DNA from: Phenylobacterium sp. SCN 70-31
Lineage (GTDB): Bacteria; Pseudomonadota; Alphaproteobacteria; Caulobacterales; Caulobacteraceae
Direction: 5' to 3'
Length of the DNA stretch: 37,880 bases
Assembly: GCF_001724605.1 (NCBI RefSeq)
Contig: NZ_MEEX01000038.1
Span: 1-37,880 of the forward strand
Shown here: positions 13,855-21,645 of the stretch, piece by piece
How positions within the stretch are numbered: position 1 is the first letter of the stretch
Layout: every line of letters starts with the position of its first letter
Position numbers and translations under genes: made by a program
Notes under the pieces: model-generated
What the model saw: only the letters and a program-made list of their open reading frames with translations
Database searches by the model: none
Told to the model about the DNA's origin: nothing

Positions 13855-15642
13855 TTAGCCCACCCCCTCCGTCACCGCGTGCAGCCGGGCGTAGGGGCCG
13901 CCGCGCGTGACGAGGTCGGCGTGGCGGCCTTCCTCGACGATGCGGCCCTCGTCGAACACCAGGATGCGGTCGGCGCCGCGTATGGTCGACAGGCGGTGGG
14001 CGATGACGATGGTGGTGCGGCCCGTCATCAGCTCCTCCATCGCCGCCTGCACCTGCCGCTCGGTCTCGACGTCCAGCGAGCTGGTCGCCTCGTCCAGCAC
14101 CAGGATCGGCGCATCGGCCAGGAAGGCGCGGGCGATGGCCACCCGCTGCCGCTCGCCGCCCGACAGCTTCACGCCCCGCTCGCCGACCAGGGTGTCGTAG
14201 CCCAGGGGCAGGCGGCCGATGAAGTCGTGGGCGCGCGCCCGGCGGGCGGCCAGCACGATCTCGTCCGTCGTGGCGTCCGGCCGGGCGTAGCTGATGTTGT
14301 CGGCCAGCGACCGGTGGAACAGCGCCGGATCCTGGGGCACAACGGCGATGGCGCGCCGCAGGGACCCCTGGCTCACGGTGGAGATGTCCTGGCCGTCGAT
14401 CAGGATCGCGCCCGCCTGGATGTCGTACAGCCGCTGGATCAGCTTCACGAAGGTGGACTTGCCCGAGCCCGTCGGCCCGACCAGCGCCACCCGCTCGCCC
14501 GGCGCGATGCGCAGGGTGAAGCGGTCGTAGAGCGGCCCCGCCGCCGACTTGTAGGCGAAGGTCACCCGGTCGAAGACGATCTCGCCCAGGTCGGCCCGGA
14601 AGGCGGGCGCGGCCGGCCGGTCCAGCACCTGGGGCGCGGTCTGCGCATAACGGGCCACGTCCTCGATGTCGTCCATCCCCTTCTGCGCCATGCGGATGTT
14701 CTCGCCGATGTTGCGCAGGTAGCCGCTCATCAGCATGAAGGCCGTCACCGCGAAGGTGATGTCGCCCACGGTCGCACGGCCCTGGACCCACTCGCGCAGC
14801 AGCAGGCCGGTGAGGCCCGCCTGGAGCGCCACCAGCATCAGGTTGTGGAGCAGCCACAGGTCTGTGAACCGGCCCCAGGTCTTCATGGTGGCCTTGCGCC
14901 ACATCTCGGTGACGCTCGCGATCCGCCCCTCCTCGCGCGCCTCGGCGCCGAAGGTCTTCACCGTGGCGTTGGACGAGATGGAGTCGGCCAGCGCGCCCCC
15001 GATGCGCGAGTCCAGCGCCACCGAGCGCAGGTTCGCCGGCCGCGCCCAGAGCGCGGTCAGGAAGATGTTGGACAGCACGTACAGCACCGTCACCACGCAG
15101 GCGAAGACGCCGACGGCCGGCCAGCGGACCAGCATCATCACGCATAGCCCGCCCAGCACGACGGCGGCCGGACCGAACCAGATCAGCACGGCGTCGGTGA
15201 CCGTGTCGTAGCCCCACATGGCCCGGCTGAGCCGCCGCACCGTGGCGCCGGCGAAGGTGTCGGCGTGCCAGTCGGACGAGAAGCTCTGGACCCGGCGGAA
15301 GCCGTCGTCGGTCATCTCCTTCATGTTGGTGGCCGAGAACGGGATCAGGAACCGCATGGCGGTGTTCCGGATCACGGAAAAGGCCAGGTAGACGCCCACG
15401 AAGATCGCCCAGGCCCGCCAGGCGGGATCGGCGTTGGCGGGGCCGCCGGCCACGGCGTCGACCATCCGGCCCGCCGCCCAGGGCAGCATCAGGTCGAAGC
15501 CGATGGCGACCAGGGTGAGCCCGATCGTCACGGTCATCAGCCAGGGCCGGCGGCGCCAGTAGGTGGATATGAACCCCAGGACCTTGCGGTTCGAGAGCTG
15601 GCGCTCGCGGGTCTCTTCTTCGTCCTCGTAGTGATCGGTCAT
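13855..15642 (-). CDS. ABC exporter, fused transmembrane and ATPase domains
   Basis: Homodimer-type half-transporter of 595 residues in the inner membrane; substrate unknown (drug, lipid or heavy-metal-type exporters share this layout). I start it at ATG 15642 (MTDHYEDEEET); the frame is open further upstream but that part is Arg-rich and lacks membrane helices. The N-terminal half has about six membrane helices, starting at WLMTVTIGLTLVAIGFDLML. The ATPase domain has Walker A GPTGSGKSTFVKL (about 396-408), Q-loop VVPQDPALF, signature LSGGERQRVAIARA, Walker B ILVLDEATSSLD and H-loop IVIAHRLST. All catalytic motifs are intact. It is preceded by 330 bases without a confident gene. Confidence 0.92.
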   Translation of the reverse strand: MTDHYEDEEETRERQLSNRKVLGFISTYWRRRPWLMTVTIGLTLVAIGFDLMLPWAAGRMVDAVAGGPANADPAWRAWAIFVGVYLAFSVIRNTAMRFLIPFSATNMKEMTDDGFRRVQSFSSDWHADTFAGATVRRLSRAMWGYDTVTDAVLIWFGPAAVVLGGLCVMMLVRWPAVGVFACVVTVLYVLSNIFLTALWARPANLRSVALDSRIGGALADSISSNATVKTFGAEAREEGRIASVTEMWRKATMKTWGRFTDLWLLHNLMLVALQAGLTGLLLREWVQGRATVGDITFAVTAFMLMSGYLRNIGENIRMAQKGMDDIEDVARYAQTAPQVLDRPAAPAFRADLGEIVFDRVTFAYKSAAGPLYDRFTLRIAPGERVALVGPTGSGKSTFVKLIQRLYDIQAGAILIDGQDISTVSQGSLRRAIAVVPQDPALFHRSLADNISYARPDATTDEIVLAARRARAHDFIGRLPLGYDTLVGERGVKLSGGERQRVAIARAFLADAPILVLDEATSSLDVETERQVQAAMEELMTGRTTIVIAHRLSTIRGADRILVFDEGRIVEEGRHADLVTRGGPYARLHAVTEGVG

Positions 15643-15972
15643 GACGGTCTCGGATACGGGGCGTCGGACCGGGCGCCGTGCAGGGCGCGCGCAGGTCCGG
15701 CGCGGATGTCGACGGATGGCGGTGAAGCGGAGGCGCCGGGCCGAAGGGGCTCGGCGGGCCACGTATTCGCGGTGGAGGTCGGGCGCGCGGCGTCGCTTCG
15801 GGACGGGAGCCTGTCGGGCCCCGCGGCGAAGCGGTTCGGGCGACTTAACGGTGCGGCGGCGGCCCGAGGCGGAACACGCGGGAGAGGTTCTTTGCGGCAG
15901 ATGTCATTCTGACGGACCTCCCTCGTCTGCTGGCCTCGAAGGGTTGAAGGCTAGGCGGGGTGAACGAGGCGG
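15643..15972. other. 330-base region without a confident gene
   Basis: This is the upstream region of the ABC exporter gene and the downstream region of the SRPBCC gene. I see no terminator or repeat. On the minus strand a 20-codon ORF (MTSAAKNLSRVFRLGPPPHR) runs from an ATG near 15907 to a TAA near 15845, behind GGGAGGT at a spacing of about 9-10 bases. It could be a leader peptide or chance. Confidence 0.4.
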
Positions 15973-17364
15973 TCAAGGAAGGGGATCGGCGAGACCGCCG
16001 CTTGCAGGCGATGGTTGCGCCCGAGCCACACTGGCCTCCGCCGTTCGGCGGATGTGGTCCAGAACGCGGGCGTTGTTCGCCTGGATCGCCCAACGCGCCA
16101 TGGGCGCCCAGTAGGCCACCGGCTCCAGCCGCAGGCGATGCTCGGCGCGCTCCACGAGACGGGTCCCGCCCGAGGCCGTGGGCCACAGGTCGAAGCTGGT
16201 CCAAGCCGTCTCGAAGTAGCCGATGGCATGCGGCGCATGGACGATCCTGTGCGGACTCAGTTCGCGCATCGCCGGCGGCTGGATCAGCACCTCGAACGCC
16301 AACCGCCGCCCCGGCTCCCAGGCCGTCACCCGCTCGTGGGCCTCGCCGGTCGAGAAGACACCGATCCGCTCGGCGCCCACGCCCGCACCACGGAACTCCG
16401 CGCGCAAGGGATAAGCCAAGCCCAGGCGGAACGGCAGGGCAGGCTCGGGGCCGATCTCGCCCATGTCGATCAGCGCCGCCCAGACCAAAGAGGGCGGCGC
16501 GTCGATCTCGATCGTCTCATGGGTGATCAGCAGGGTCTCGGGCGGCATAGCTGCGTCCACGGCGAAGGCCAGGGGCATGATGGCCAGGCTCATAACGACG
16601 GGCTTGGTCCGCGCGCGACCGGCGATGGCGAACTCACGGCCCACCAGGCCGCCGACGATCGCCGGCCCGGCCATGATCGGCGAAGCCATCACCATGCAGA
16701 TCCCGCCTTCGAGGCCGAAGGCGATCAGCATGGCCGACCCGATGAACGTCGCACCGAACACCCAGCCGGCCGTTGCGCCGGCGCTGCGCGGCTCCGTCCG
16801 ACGGTTGACCAGGAAGCCGGTGGCGAATCCCACCAGGAGCGGCGAGAGGACGAAGAGGCCAAAGCCGTAGGCGCCGAAGACGAGCGTGCTCGCCGCCACG
16901 GCGAAGACCATCAGGCCGGTCCCGGCCAGAATCGCCTGGGTCACGGCGGCCCACCCGTCGCCGCGCCAGGCCTCGGCAGAGACCGGAGACGGACGCCTGA
17001 GCATCGGGGCGAGGACAAACCAAGCAAAGGCGGCGAACTGGATCACCGGTACGATCGCGACGGCCGCCAAGCCGGCGTCCGCCCCGTCGGAGGCGGTGCG
17101 TCTGAACGACAGCAGCGCCAGCACGCAGGCCACGGCCAGCATCAGCACCAGCCCGCCGGCCAGAAAGGCGGGCGGCAAGCCTTCAATCTGCGTCAGCCGA
17201 CGAAAAGGCAGGAGCCACAGCCCCCAGTCGCCGACGGTCAGCTCCGTCGCTCGCGCCGCCCACAGCACGTAGAGCGGCTGGCTGGCGTAGGCCGCGACAC
17301 ACCCTCCCGCATATGACAGCGTCCCGCACGGCGTCTGCGGATCGAAGAGTCGGCGCAGGTTCAT
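15973..17364 (-). CDS. Multi-pass membrane protein with C-terminal SRPBCC domain
   Basis: Protein of 463 residues, start at ATG 17364 overlapping the upstream desaturase stop by four bases (ATGA). Residues 1 to about 270 contain several hydrophobic helices (for example FLAGGLVLMLAVACVLALLSF, AVAIVPVIQFAAFAWFVLAPML, GFGLFVLSPLLVGFATGFLV). From about residue 285 a START/polyketide-cyclase-like SRPBCC domain begins with THETIEIDAPPSLVWAALID. It continues through ERVTAWEPGRRLAFEV, to a strand with GGTRLVERAEHRLRL and the long C-terminal helix. SRPBCC domains bind hydrophobic ligands in a deep pocket. With the desaturase and ArsR neighbours, a role in membrane lipid handling is inferred. I do not recognise the N-terminal family. 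Confidence 0.8.
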   Translation of the reverse strand: MNLRRLFDPQTPCGTLSYAGGCVAAYASQPLYVLWAARATELTVGDWGLWLLPFRRLTQIEGLPPAFLAGGLVLMLAVACVLALLSFRRTASDGADAGLAAVAIVPVIQFAAFAWFVLAPMLRRPSPVSAEAWRGDGWAAVTQAILAGTGLMVFAVAASTLVFGAYGFGLFVLSPLLVGFATGFLVNRRTEPRSAGATAGWVFGATFIGSAMLIAFGLEGGICMVMASPIMAGPAIVGGLVGREFAIAGRARTKPVVMSLAIMPLAFAVDAAMPPETLLITHETIEIDAPPSLVWAALIDMGEIGPEPALPFRLGLAYPLRAEFRGAGVGAERIGVFSTGEAHERVTAWEPGRRLAFEVLIQPPAMRELSPHRIVHAPHAIGYFETAWTSFDLWPTASGGTRLVERAEHRLRLEPVAYWAPMARWAIQANNARVLDHIRRTAEASVARAQPSPASGGLADPLP

Positions 17365-18308
17365 GGCCGGGGCGCCAGCTGGCGCCCCACGGGACAGCCC
17401 TGGCCGCTCCGACGCAGGCGGCGCAGCCCGGGGCGGAACGGAAGCTGCTCCGGCGTGACGATGTCCCAAGCGAGGCCCAGCCGCTCCAGCGCCTTGATCA
17501 AGGCCCATCCCAGGTCGGCCTGCCCAGGATACAGGCCCAACTTCGCCGAGCCCGGGAAGGCGTGATGGTTGTTGTGCCAGCTCTCGCCCATGCTGATCAG
17601 GCCGGCGATCACCACGTCGTGGCCCTGAACCGAGGCGCCTTCGACCAGGTAGGTCTGGGGGCCTTCGCGGTGCGCATAGTGGCCGACCAGCCAATGGCCT
17701 GTGACGCTCGCCGTGACCCGCGCGCAGACGCCCCAGACCACCCAACTCCAACCTCCCAGGGCGTAGAACAGCACGGCCCAGGGAAGCTGCTGCAGCATCC
17801 ACGTCCGTTCCATCCAGGCATAGACACGATCCGCCGCGAGCCGCGGTTCGAGCCGGAAGGCCGGCGGACGATCCAGCGCCAGCTCGCAATGCATCTGCCA
17901 CCAGGCATCGCGCCAGAAGCCGGCGCGGTGGCCGAAGTAGCCATGGCAATCGGGCTGGCGCTGCGCCCAGTCGCGCAGGTCGTGCAGCCGGACCATCCCG
18001 ATCGGCCCGGCCATGCCCACCAGCACGCCCAGATAGACCAGAAGGTATTCCAGCCACAGCGGGCACCTGAAACCGCCGTGGATCAGTCGCCGGTGCATTC
18101 CGACCGAATGGCCCGCGCAGAGCGTGACAGCGGTGGTCACGAGAAAGAGTGCGAACGCGTCCCACGCGAACGTCAGCGGACCGGCGATCAACACCGTCAC
18201 GGTCATGCCCCCGATCCAGAGAGATTTCCGTGGCGCCCATAGCACCCGCCCCGAGACCGGGTCCGCGCTCTCGCCTTCAATTCGCTCGGAGCCCGGAACC
18301 AGACGCAT
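17361..18308 (-). CDS. Fatty acid desaturase-like membrane protein
   Basis: Membrane di-iron desaturase-type protein of 315 residues. The first box H-X4-H is in GMHRRLIHGGF (about 69-79), and the third box is the canonical GESWHNNHHAFP (about 241-252). Where acyl-CoA delta-9 desaturases carry HxxHH, this protein has RLHDLRDWAQRQPDCHGYF, so the second box is altered. Hydrophobic pairs flank the boxes (WIGGMTVTVLIAGPLTFAWDAFALFLV; YLLVYLGVLVGMAGPIGMV). Position two in the ArsR operon: two bases after the ArsR stop, and overlapping the SRPBCC gene by four bases. It probably acts on acyl chains of membrane lipids; regiospecificity and activity are not deducible. Confidence 0.82.
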   Translation of the reverse strand: MRLVPGSERIEGESADPVSGRVLWAPRKSLWIGGMTVTVLIAGPLTFAWDAFALFLVTTAVTLCAGHSVGMHRRLIHGGFRCPLWLEYLLVYLGVLVGMAGPIGMVRLHDLRDWAQRQPDCHGYFGHRAGFWRDAWWQMHCELALDRPPAFRLEPRLAADRVYAWMERTWMLQQLPWAVLFYALGGWSWVVWGVCARVTASVTGHWLVGHYAHREGPQTYLVEGASVQGHDVVIAGLISMGESWHNNHHAFPGSAKLGLYPGQADLGWALIKALERLGLAWDIVTPEQLPFRPGLRRLRRSGQGCPVGRQLAPRP

Positions 18309-18310
18309 CG

Positions 18311-18622
18311 CTATCCCTCCCGTCCGCGCTTGATCTGCGCGCTCTCGTTCTTCAGGGGGGTGGCCACCGGACAGACGTTCTGGACGAAGCCGTTCAGGGT
18401 GTTGACGAGGTTCTCGCGGACCAGGGCGTACCAGACGAACTGACCCTTCTTCTCGCTGGTCACCAGTCCTGCATTCTCCAGGATCTGAAGGTGCTTGGAG
18501 ATGGCGGGCTTGCTCATCTCGAACTTCGCCGCGATCTCGCCGGCGGTCAGTTCGGCCTCCGACAGATAGGCCAGGATCTTGCGCCGGGGCGTCGAAGCCA
18601 GAGCCTCGAAGATCTTCTCCAT
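18311..18622 (-). CDS. ArsR-family repressor (SdpR-like)
   Basis: Winged helix-turn-helix DNA-binding protein of 103 residues. MEKIFEALASTPRRKILAYL leads into the recognition helix FEMSKPAISKHLQILENAGLV (about 33-53), and EKKGQFVWYALV forms the wing. The Cys ligands of metal-sensing ArsR/SmtB proteins (ELCVC) are absent; one Cys (NVCPV) lies near the C-terminus. This resembles the non-metal SdpR-type branch. First gene of a three-gene operon. AGGAA lies about 9 bases before the ATG, and a perfect palindrome lies at 18637-18656, so autorepression is likely. The inducing signal is unknown. Confidence 0.9.
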   Translation of the reverse strand: MEKIFEALASTPRRKILAYLSEAELTAGEIAAKFEMSKPAISKHLQILENAGLVTSEKKGQFVWYALVRENLVNTLNGFVQNVCPVATPLKNESAQIKRGREG

Positions 18623-18636
18623 CGGGCTAATTTCCT

Positions 18637-18656
18637 AATTAACTTTCAAGTTAATT
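18637..18656. promoter_or_regulatory. Operator palindrome of the ArsR operon
   Basis: AATTAACTT-TC-AAGTTAATT is a perfect 9-bp inverted repeat with a 2-bp centre, strikingly AT-rich in this genome. It lies 15-34 bases upstream of the arsR ATG and 36-55 bases upstream of divergent ubiA. Size and symmetry fit an ArsR dimer site. Confidence 0.75.
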
Positions 18657-18691
18657 GACTAAATGTCAGAGGCGTTGTCAACCCGGCGGCG

Positions 18692-19627
18692 ATGACCGAG
18701 CCCAGGGCGACATCCGACACCCCCCTGCCCGACGCCGCGCCGACCAACTGGGTGGACCGGTGGGCGCCCGTGGCGTTGCGGCCGTGGCTGAAGCTGGGGC
18801 GGTTCGACCGGCCGGCGGGGATCTGGCTGCTGATGCTGCCCGGCTGGCAGGGGATCGCGCTGGCCGGGGCCATGCAGGGGCGATGGCCCGATCCCGTCCT
18901 GCTCCTGCTGTTCCTCCTGGGGGCGGGGCTGATGCGGGCGGCGGGGTGCGCCTACAACGACATCGTCGACCGCGACATCGACGCCAAGGTCGCCCGGACG
19001 GCGGCGCGGCCCGTGGCTTCGGGACGAATCACGGTGAAGCAGGCGTGGGCGTTCACGCTCGGCTGCTGCCTGGCGTCGCTGGCGATCCTGCTGATGCTGC
19101 CGCCCCTGTGCTGGCTCCTCGGCGTCCTGTCGCTGGGGCTGGTGGCGGCCTATCCGTTCATGAAGCGGATCACCTGGTGGCCCCAGGCGTGGCTGGGGCT
19201 GACGTTCAACTGGGGCGCGCTGATGGGATTCGCGGCGGCGGCGGACGAACTCTCCCCGTCGGCCGCCCTGCTCTACGCCGGCGGCGTCTTCTGGACCCTG
19301 GGCTACGACACCATCTACGCCATCCAGGACCTGGAGGACGATGCGCTGGCCGGCGTGAAGTCGTCGGCCCGGCGGCTGGGCGCGGCGGCGCCCGGGGCGG
19401 TGATGGCCTTCTACGCCGTGGCCGCGGCCCTGGCCGCGATGGCCGGCGCCCTGGCCGGACTGGGTCCGCTGTTCTGGGCGGGCCTCGCCGTCTACGCCGC
19501 CCATCTGCTGGCGTTGCAGGGCCTCCGCGTGAAGGTGGACGATCCGGCGCTGGCGCTACGGCTCTTCCGGTCCAACAGCCTGGCCGGCCTCATCCTGTTC
19601 GCAGCCGTGGCGGCCGGCTCCCTCTGA
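18692..19627 (+). CDS. ubiA: 4-hydroxybenzoate polyprenyltransferase
   Basis: Inner-membrane prenyltransferase that attaches the polyprenyl tail to 4-hydroxybenzoate in ubiquinone synthesis. 311 residues, normal length, start at ATG 18692. The first Asp-rich motif is NDIVDRDIDAKVARTAARPVA (about 89-109, NDxxDxxxD); the second is DTIYAIQDLEDDALAGVKSSA. About eight or nine hydrophobic helices are visible. It is divergent from the arsR operon, with only 69 bases between the starts. The ArsR operator lies in this gap and could affect ubiA as well. ubiD of the same pathway lies at 28360. Confidence 0.93.
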   Translation: MTEPRATSDTPLPDAAPTNWVDRWAPVALRPWLKLGRFDRPAGIWLLMLPGWQGIALAGAMQGRWPDPVLLLLFLLGAGLMRAAGCAYNDIVDRDIDAKVARTAARPVASGRITVKQAWAFTLGCCLASLAILLMLPPLCWLLGVLSLGLVAAYPFMKRITWWPQAWLGLTFNWGALMGFAAAADELSPSAALLYAGGVFWTLGYDTIYAIQDLEDDALAGVKSSARRLGAAAPGAVMAFYAVAAALAAMAGALAGLGPLFWAGLAVYAAHLLALQGLRVKVDDPALALRLFRSNSLAGLILFAAVAAGSL

Positions 19628-19641
19628 CCGCACGCGCCAGC

Positions 19642-19675
19642 GAGAGGCGGGCTTCAGCGGGAGGCGGGCGTCAGC
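19642..19675. repeat. 17-bp tandem repeat x2 over a stop codon
   Basis: GAGAGGCGGGCTTCAGC (19642-19658) and GGGAGGCGGGCGTCAGC (19659-19675) differ at two positions. The second contains the TGA of the small minus-strand ORF (19671-19673). Confidence 0.8.
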
Positions 19676-19760
19676 GCCGCCCGACCCATCCCGGCAGACG
19701 CATCTTCTTCGGCTTCGCCGCCCGGCGCAGGCCCAGCAGCCTCATCAATCCCGCAAGCAT
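19671..19760 (-). CDS. Possible 29-residue cationic small protein
   Basis: The ORF encodes MLAGLMRLLGLRR followed by AAKPKKMRLPGWVGRR. GGAGGT lies five bases before the ATG, an ideal Shine-Dalgarno sequence, which is the main support. The product has a short hydrophobic N-terminal stretch and is strongly basic, suggesting membrane association or nucleic acid binding. It has no recognisable family. It is convergent with ubiA, and its stop codon lies in a tandem repeat. Confidence 0.4.
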   Translation of the reverse strand: MLAGLMRLLGLRRAAKPKKMRLPGWVGRR

Positions 19761-19921
19761 CACGCACCTCCACACACTCCAGGGCCTGGAGGGGTCTCGC
19801 GGCGTTTGATGGCCGTCAGGTGACCGCCCTGTGGCGAATCGCGGAACGGGCCAGCGACCAAACCGCGCAGGGCGCATCCGGCGGCGAGCGCCGGACGTGC
19901 GGCGCCCCTTGCGCCCTTTTC

Positions 19922-19936
19922 TTGTATGGCATACAA
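19922..19936. promoter_or_regulatory. Operator palindrome for the TetR-desaturase operon
   Basis: TTGTATG-G-CATACAA is a perfect 7-bp inverted repeat about the central G, 8 bases upstream of the tetR GTG. The position would block the promoter or initiation. It is the probable autoregulatory site of the TetR protein. Confidence 0.7.
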
Positions 19937-19944
19937 ATAACATC

Positions 19945-20616
19945 GTGACGAACGTTCGACCCCTTCCGACCGTCCGGCCGGACGACGCCGGCTCCCGGGA
20001 CTCGAGAGCTGTCCGCGAGACGGGAAAGCGGATGCGCTCGCGCCTGCTGGACGCGGCGGTCGAGCTGTTCAAGGCCAAGGGGCTGGCGGCGGTTTCGGTG
20101 GCCGAGATCGCGACGGCGGCCGGCGCCTATCCCAGCCAGGTCACCTATTACTTCCGCACCAAGGAAGCGCTGTTCGTCGAGGCCGCCTGCCGCGAGGTGC
20201 TGTACGTAGCCCGCCAGGCCGAGGCCGCGGCGGCCGGCGCGCCCACCGGCGCCGACTACAACCGCCGACTGGTCGAGACGGTGATCGGCTCGCCCGGCCT
20301 GGCCCTGTTCGTCGAGGCCCTGTCGCTCACCCGCCGCCGCCAGGACCTCTCGCCCCTGGTCGAGCGCACCTTCGAGCGGCTGCACGCCGAGGGGGACCGG
20401 GCCTATGCCGACACGCGGAAGCGGCGCGGCTGGTCCAGCGCGGAGGACCCGGCCACGGTGGCCCGCCGCTTCTGGACCCTGGCCCTGGGCGTCGCCCTGC
20501 GCGAAGGCGCCACCGAGGCGACCGTGGCCCAGGCCGTCGATGAGATGACCGCCCTGCTGCGTGCGGCCCCGGTCATGCGCGAACCGGCGAAACCCGAGAC
20601 TTCAGGAGACGCCTGA
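19945..20616 (+). CDS. TetR-family regulator of a desaturase
   Basis: Dimeric TetR/AcrR repressor of 223 residues. I start it at GTG 19945 because the operator lies just upstream. The helix-turn-helix is RSRLLDAAVELFKAKGLAAV followed by SVAEIATAAGAYPSQVTYYFRTKEALFVEAA (about 35-75), the classic TetR N-terminal domain. The C-terminal ligand domain is Ala/Glu-rich and not informative about the ligand. Its stop codon TGA overlaps the A of the desaturase ATG, so the two are translationally coupled. By analogy with DesT/FabR-type regulators, the signal may be an acyl-CoA or acyl-ACP; this is inference. Confidence 0.88.
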   Translation: MTNVRPLPTVRPDDAGSRDSRAVRETGKRMRSRLLDAAVELFKAKGLAAVSVAEIATAAGAYPSQVTYYFRTKEALFVEAACREVLYVARQAEAAAAGAPTGADYNRRLVETVIGSPGLALFVEALSLTRRRQDLSPLVERTFERLHAEGDRAYADTRKRRGWSSAEDPATVARRFWTLALGVALREGATEATVAQAVDEMTALLRAAPVMREPAKPETSGDA

Positions 20617-21617
20617 TGGCCGCCGCCGCCCGTGTCGCCCCCAAGGACTATTTCACGCCGCAGGAATGGGCGCCGCTGGCGCACAAGTCGGCCTGGAAAG
20701 GTCCGGCGTTGATCGCGCACGCCTGGATCGTCATCGGTCTGGCGGCCGCCCTGGCGATGGCGTTCCCGATCGCCATCCCGCTGGCGGTGATGATCATCGG
20801 CGGCCGGCAACTGGGCCTCGCCATCCTGATGCACGACGCCGCCCACGGCGCGCTGCACCCGAACCTGAAGGTCAACGACTGGCTGGGCGAGTATCTGACG
20901 CCGGGCGGACTCGTGCCGTACCGCACCTATCACCTGGGCCACCACAAGTACGCCCAGCAAGCCGAGGACCCCGACCTGGGCCTCTCGGCGCCGTTCCCGA
21001 TCACGCGCGTGTCCCTGCGCCGCAAGATCTTCCGCGACCTGACCGGCCAGACCCACTTCAAGCAGCGCTGGGCGCCGCTGTTCAAGCGCATCGCCCAGCG
21101 CAAGCCGGGCGAGAGCGCCCTGGGAATCGTGTGGACGTTCGTGAAGCATCGGCCGCGCTTCTTCATCGGCGCCGCCGTGACGATCGCGGCCACGGCGCCG
21201 TTCGGATACTGGTGGGCGTGGTTCGTGCTGTGGTGGCTGCCGTCGGCCACGTGGCTGCCGCTGATCACCCGGCTTCGCAACATCGCCGAGCACGCCTGCG
21301 TGGCCAAGGACGAGCCCGACCCCCTGCGTCACGCCCGCACCACCCGCGCCGGCTGGATCGCCCGGGCGTTCCTGGCGCCCTACTACGTGAACTACCACTG
21401 CGAGCATCACATGTTCATGCATGTGCCCTGCTACAACCTGCCCCGCGCGCACCGCCTGCTGCGGCGCAAGGACGTGTTGCCCGGAATGCTGACGGCGCCC
21501 GGCTACTGGGACGTGCTGCGCATGGCCTCGTCCAAGCCGGCGCGCCAGGACGCCGGCCGCGGCCCGACTCCCGAGGCGCGCGGCGTGGAGCAGGGCGCCA
21601 TCCGGGCGCTTCAGTAG
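20616..21617 (+). CDS. Membrane fatty acid desaturase
   Basis: Integral-membrane di-iron desaturase/hydroxylase of 333 residues. All three histidine boxes are intact: HDAAHGALH (about 73-81), HLGHHKYAQ (about 106-114) and YHCEHHMFMHVP (about 264-275), with RNIAEHA before the third. Hydrophobic helices flank the boxes (HAWIVIGLAAALAMAFPIAIPLAVMII; FGYWWAWFVLWWL). AGGAGA at 20604-20609 serves the ATG at 20616. It is co-transcribed with and controlled by the preceding TetR protein. It could introduce double bonds into, or hydroxylate, phospholipid or carotenoid-type substrates; specificity cannot be read. It is convergent with the YjbR-like gene. Confidence 0.9.
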   Translation: MAAAARVAPKDYFTPQEWAPLAHKSAWKGPALIAHAWIVIGLAAALAMAFPIAIPLAVMIIGGRQLGLAILMHDAAHGALHPNLKVNDWLGEYLTPGGLVPYRTYHLGHHKYAQQAEDPDLGLSAPFPITRVSLRRKIFRDLTGQTHFKQRWAPLFKRIAQRKPGESALGIVWTFVKHRPRFFIGAAVTIAATAPFGYWWAWFVLWWLPSATWLPLITRLRNIAEHACVAKDEPDPLRHARTTRAGWIARAFLAPYYVNYHCEHHMFMHVPCYNLPRAHRLLRRKDVLPGMLTAPGYWDVLRMASSKPARQDAGRGPTPEARGVEQGAIRALQ

Positions 21618-21645
21618 GGCCGGCTCAGAGAGGCCGGCTCAGGGA
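21618..21645. repeat. 14-bp tandem repeat x2 over a stop codon
   Basis: GGCCGGCTCAGAGA (21618-21631) and GGCCGGCTCAGGGA (21632-21645) differ by one base. The unit starts right after the desaturase TAG, and its second copy holds the TGA of the convergent gene (21639-21641). Confidence 0.88.

Larger units (their letters stand above)
19628..19944. other. 317-base region between ubiA and tetR
   Basis: It contains a tandem repeat (19642-19675), a 29-codon ORF on the minus strand, the palindrome CTCCAGG-G-CCTGGAG near 19767-19781 and the TetR operator at 19922-19936. I see no intrinsic terminator. Confidence 0.6.

Noticed and set aside
18639..18655. CtrA site in the arsR-ubiA gap
   Set aside because: Spacing between TTAA halves is eight, and the full symmetry fits an ArsR operator better.
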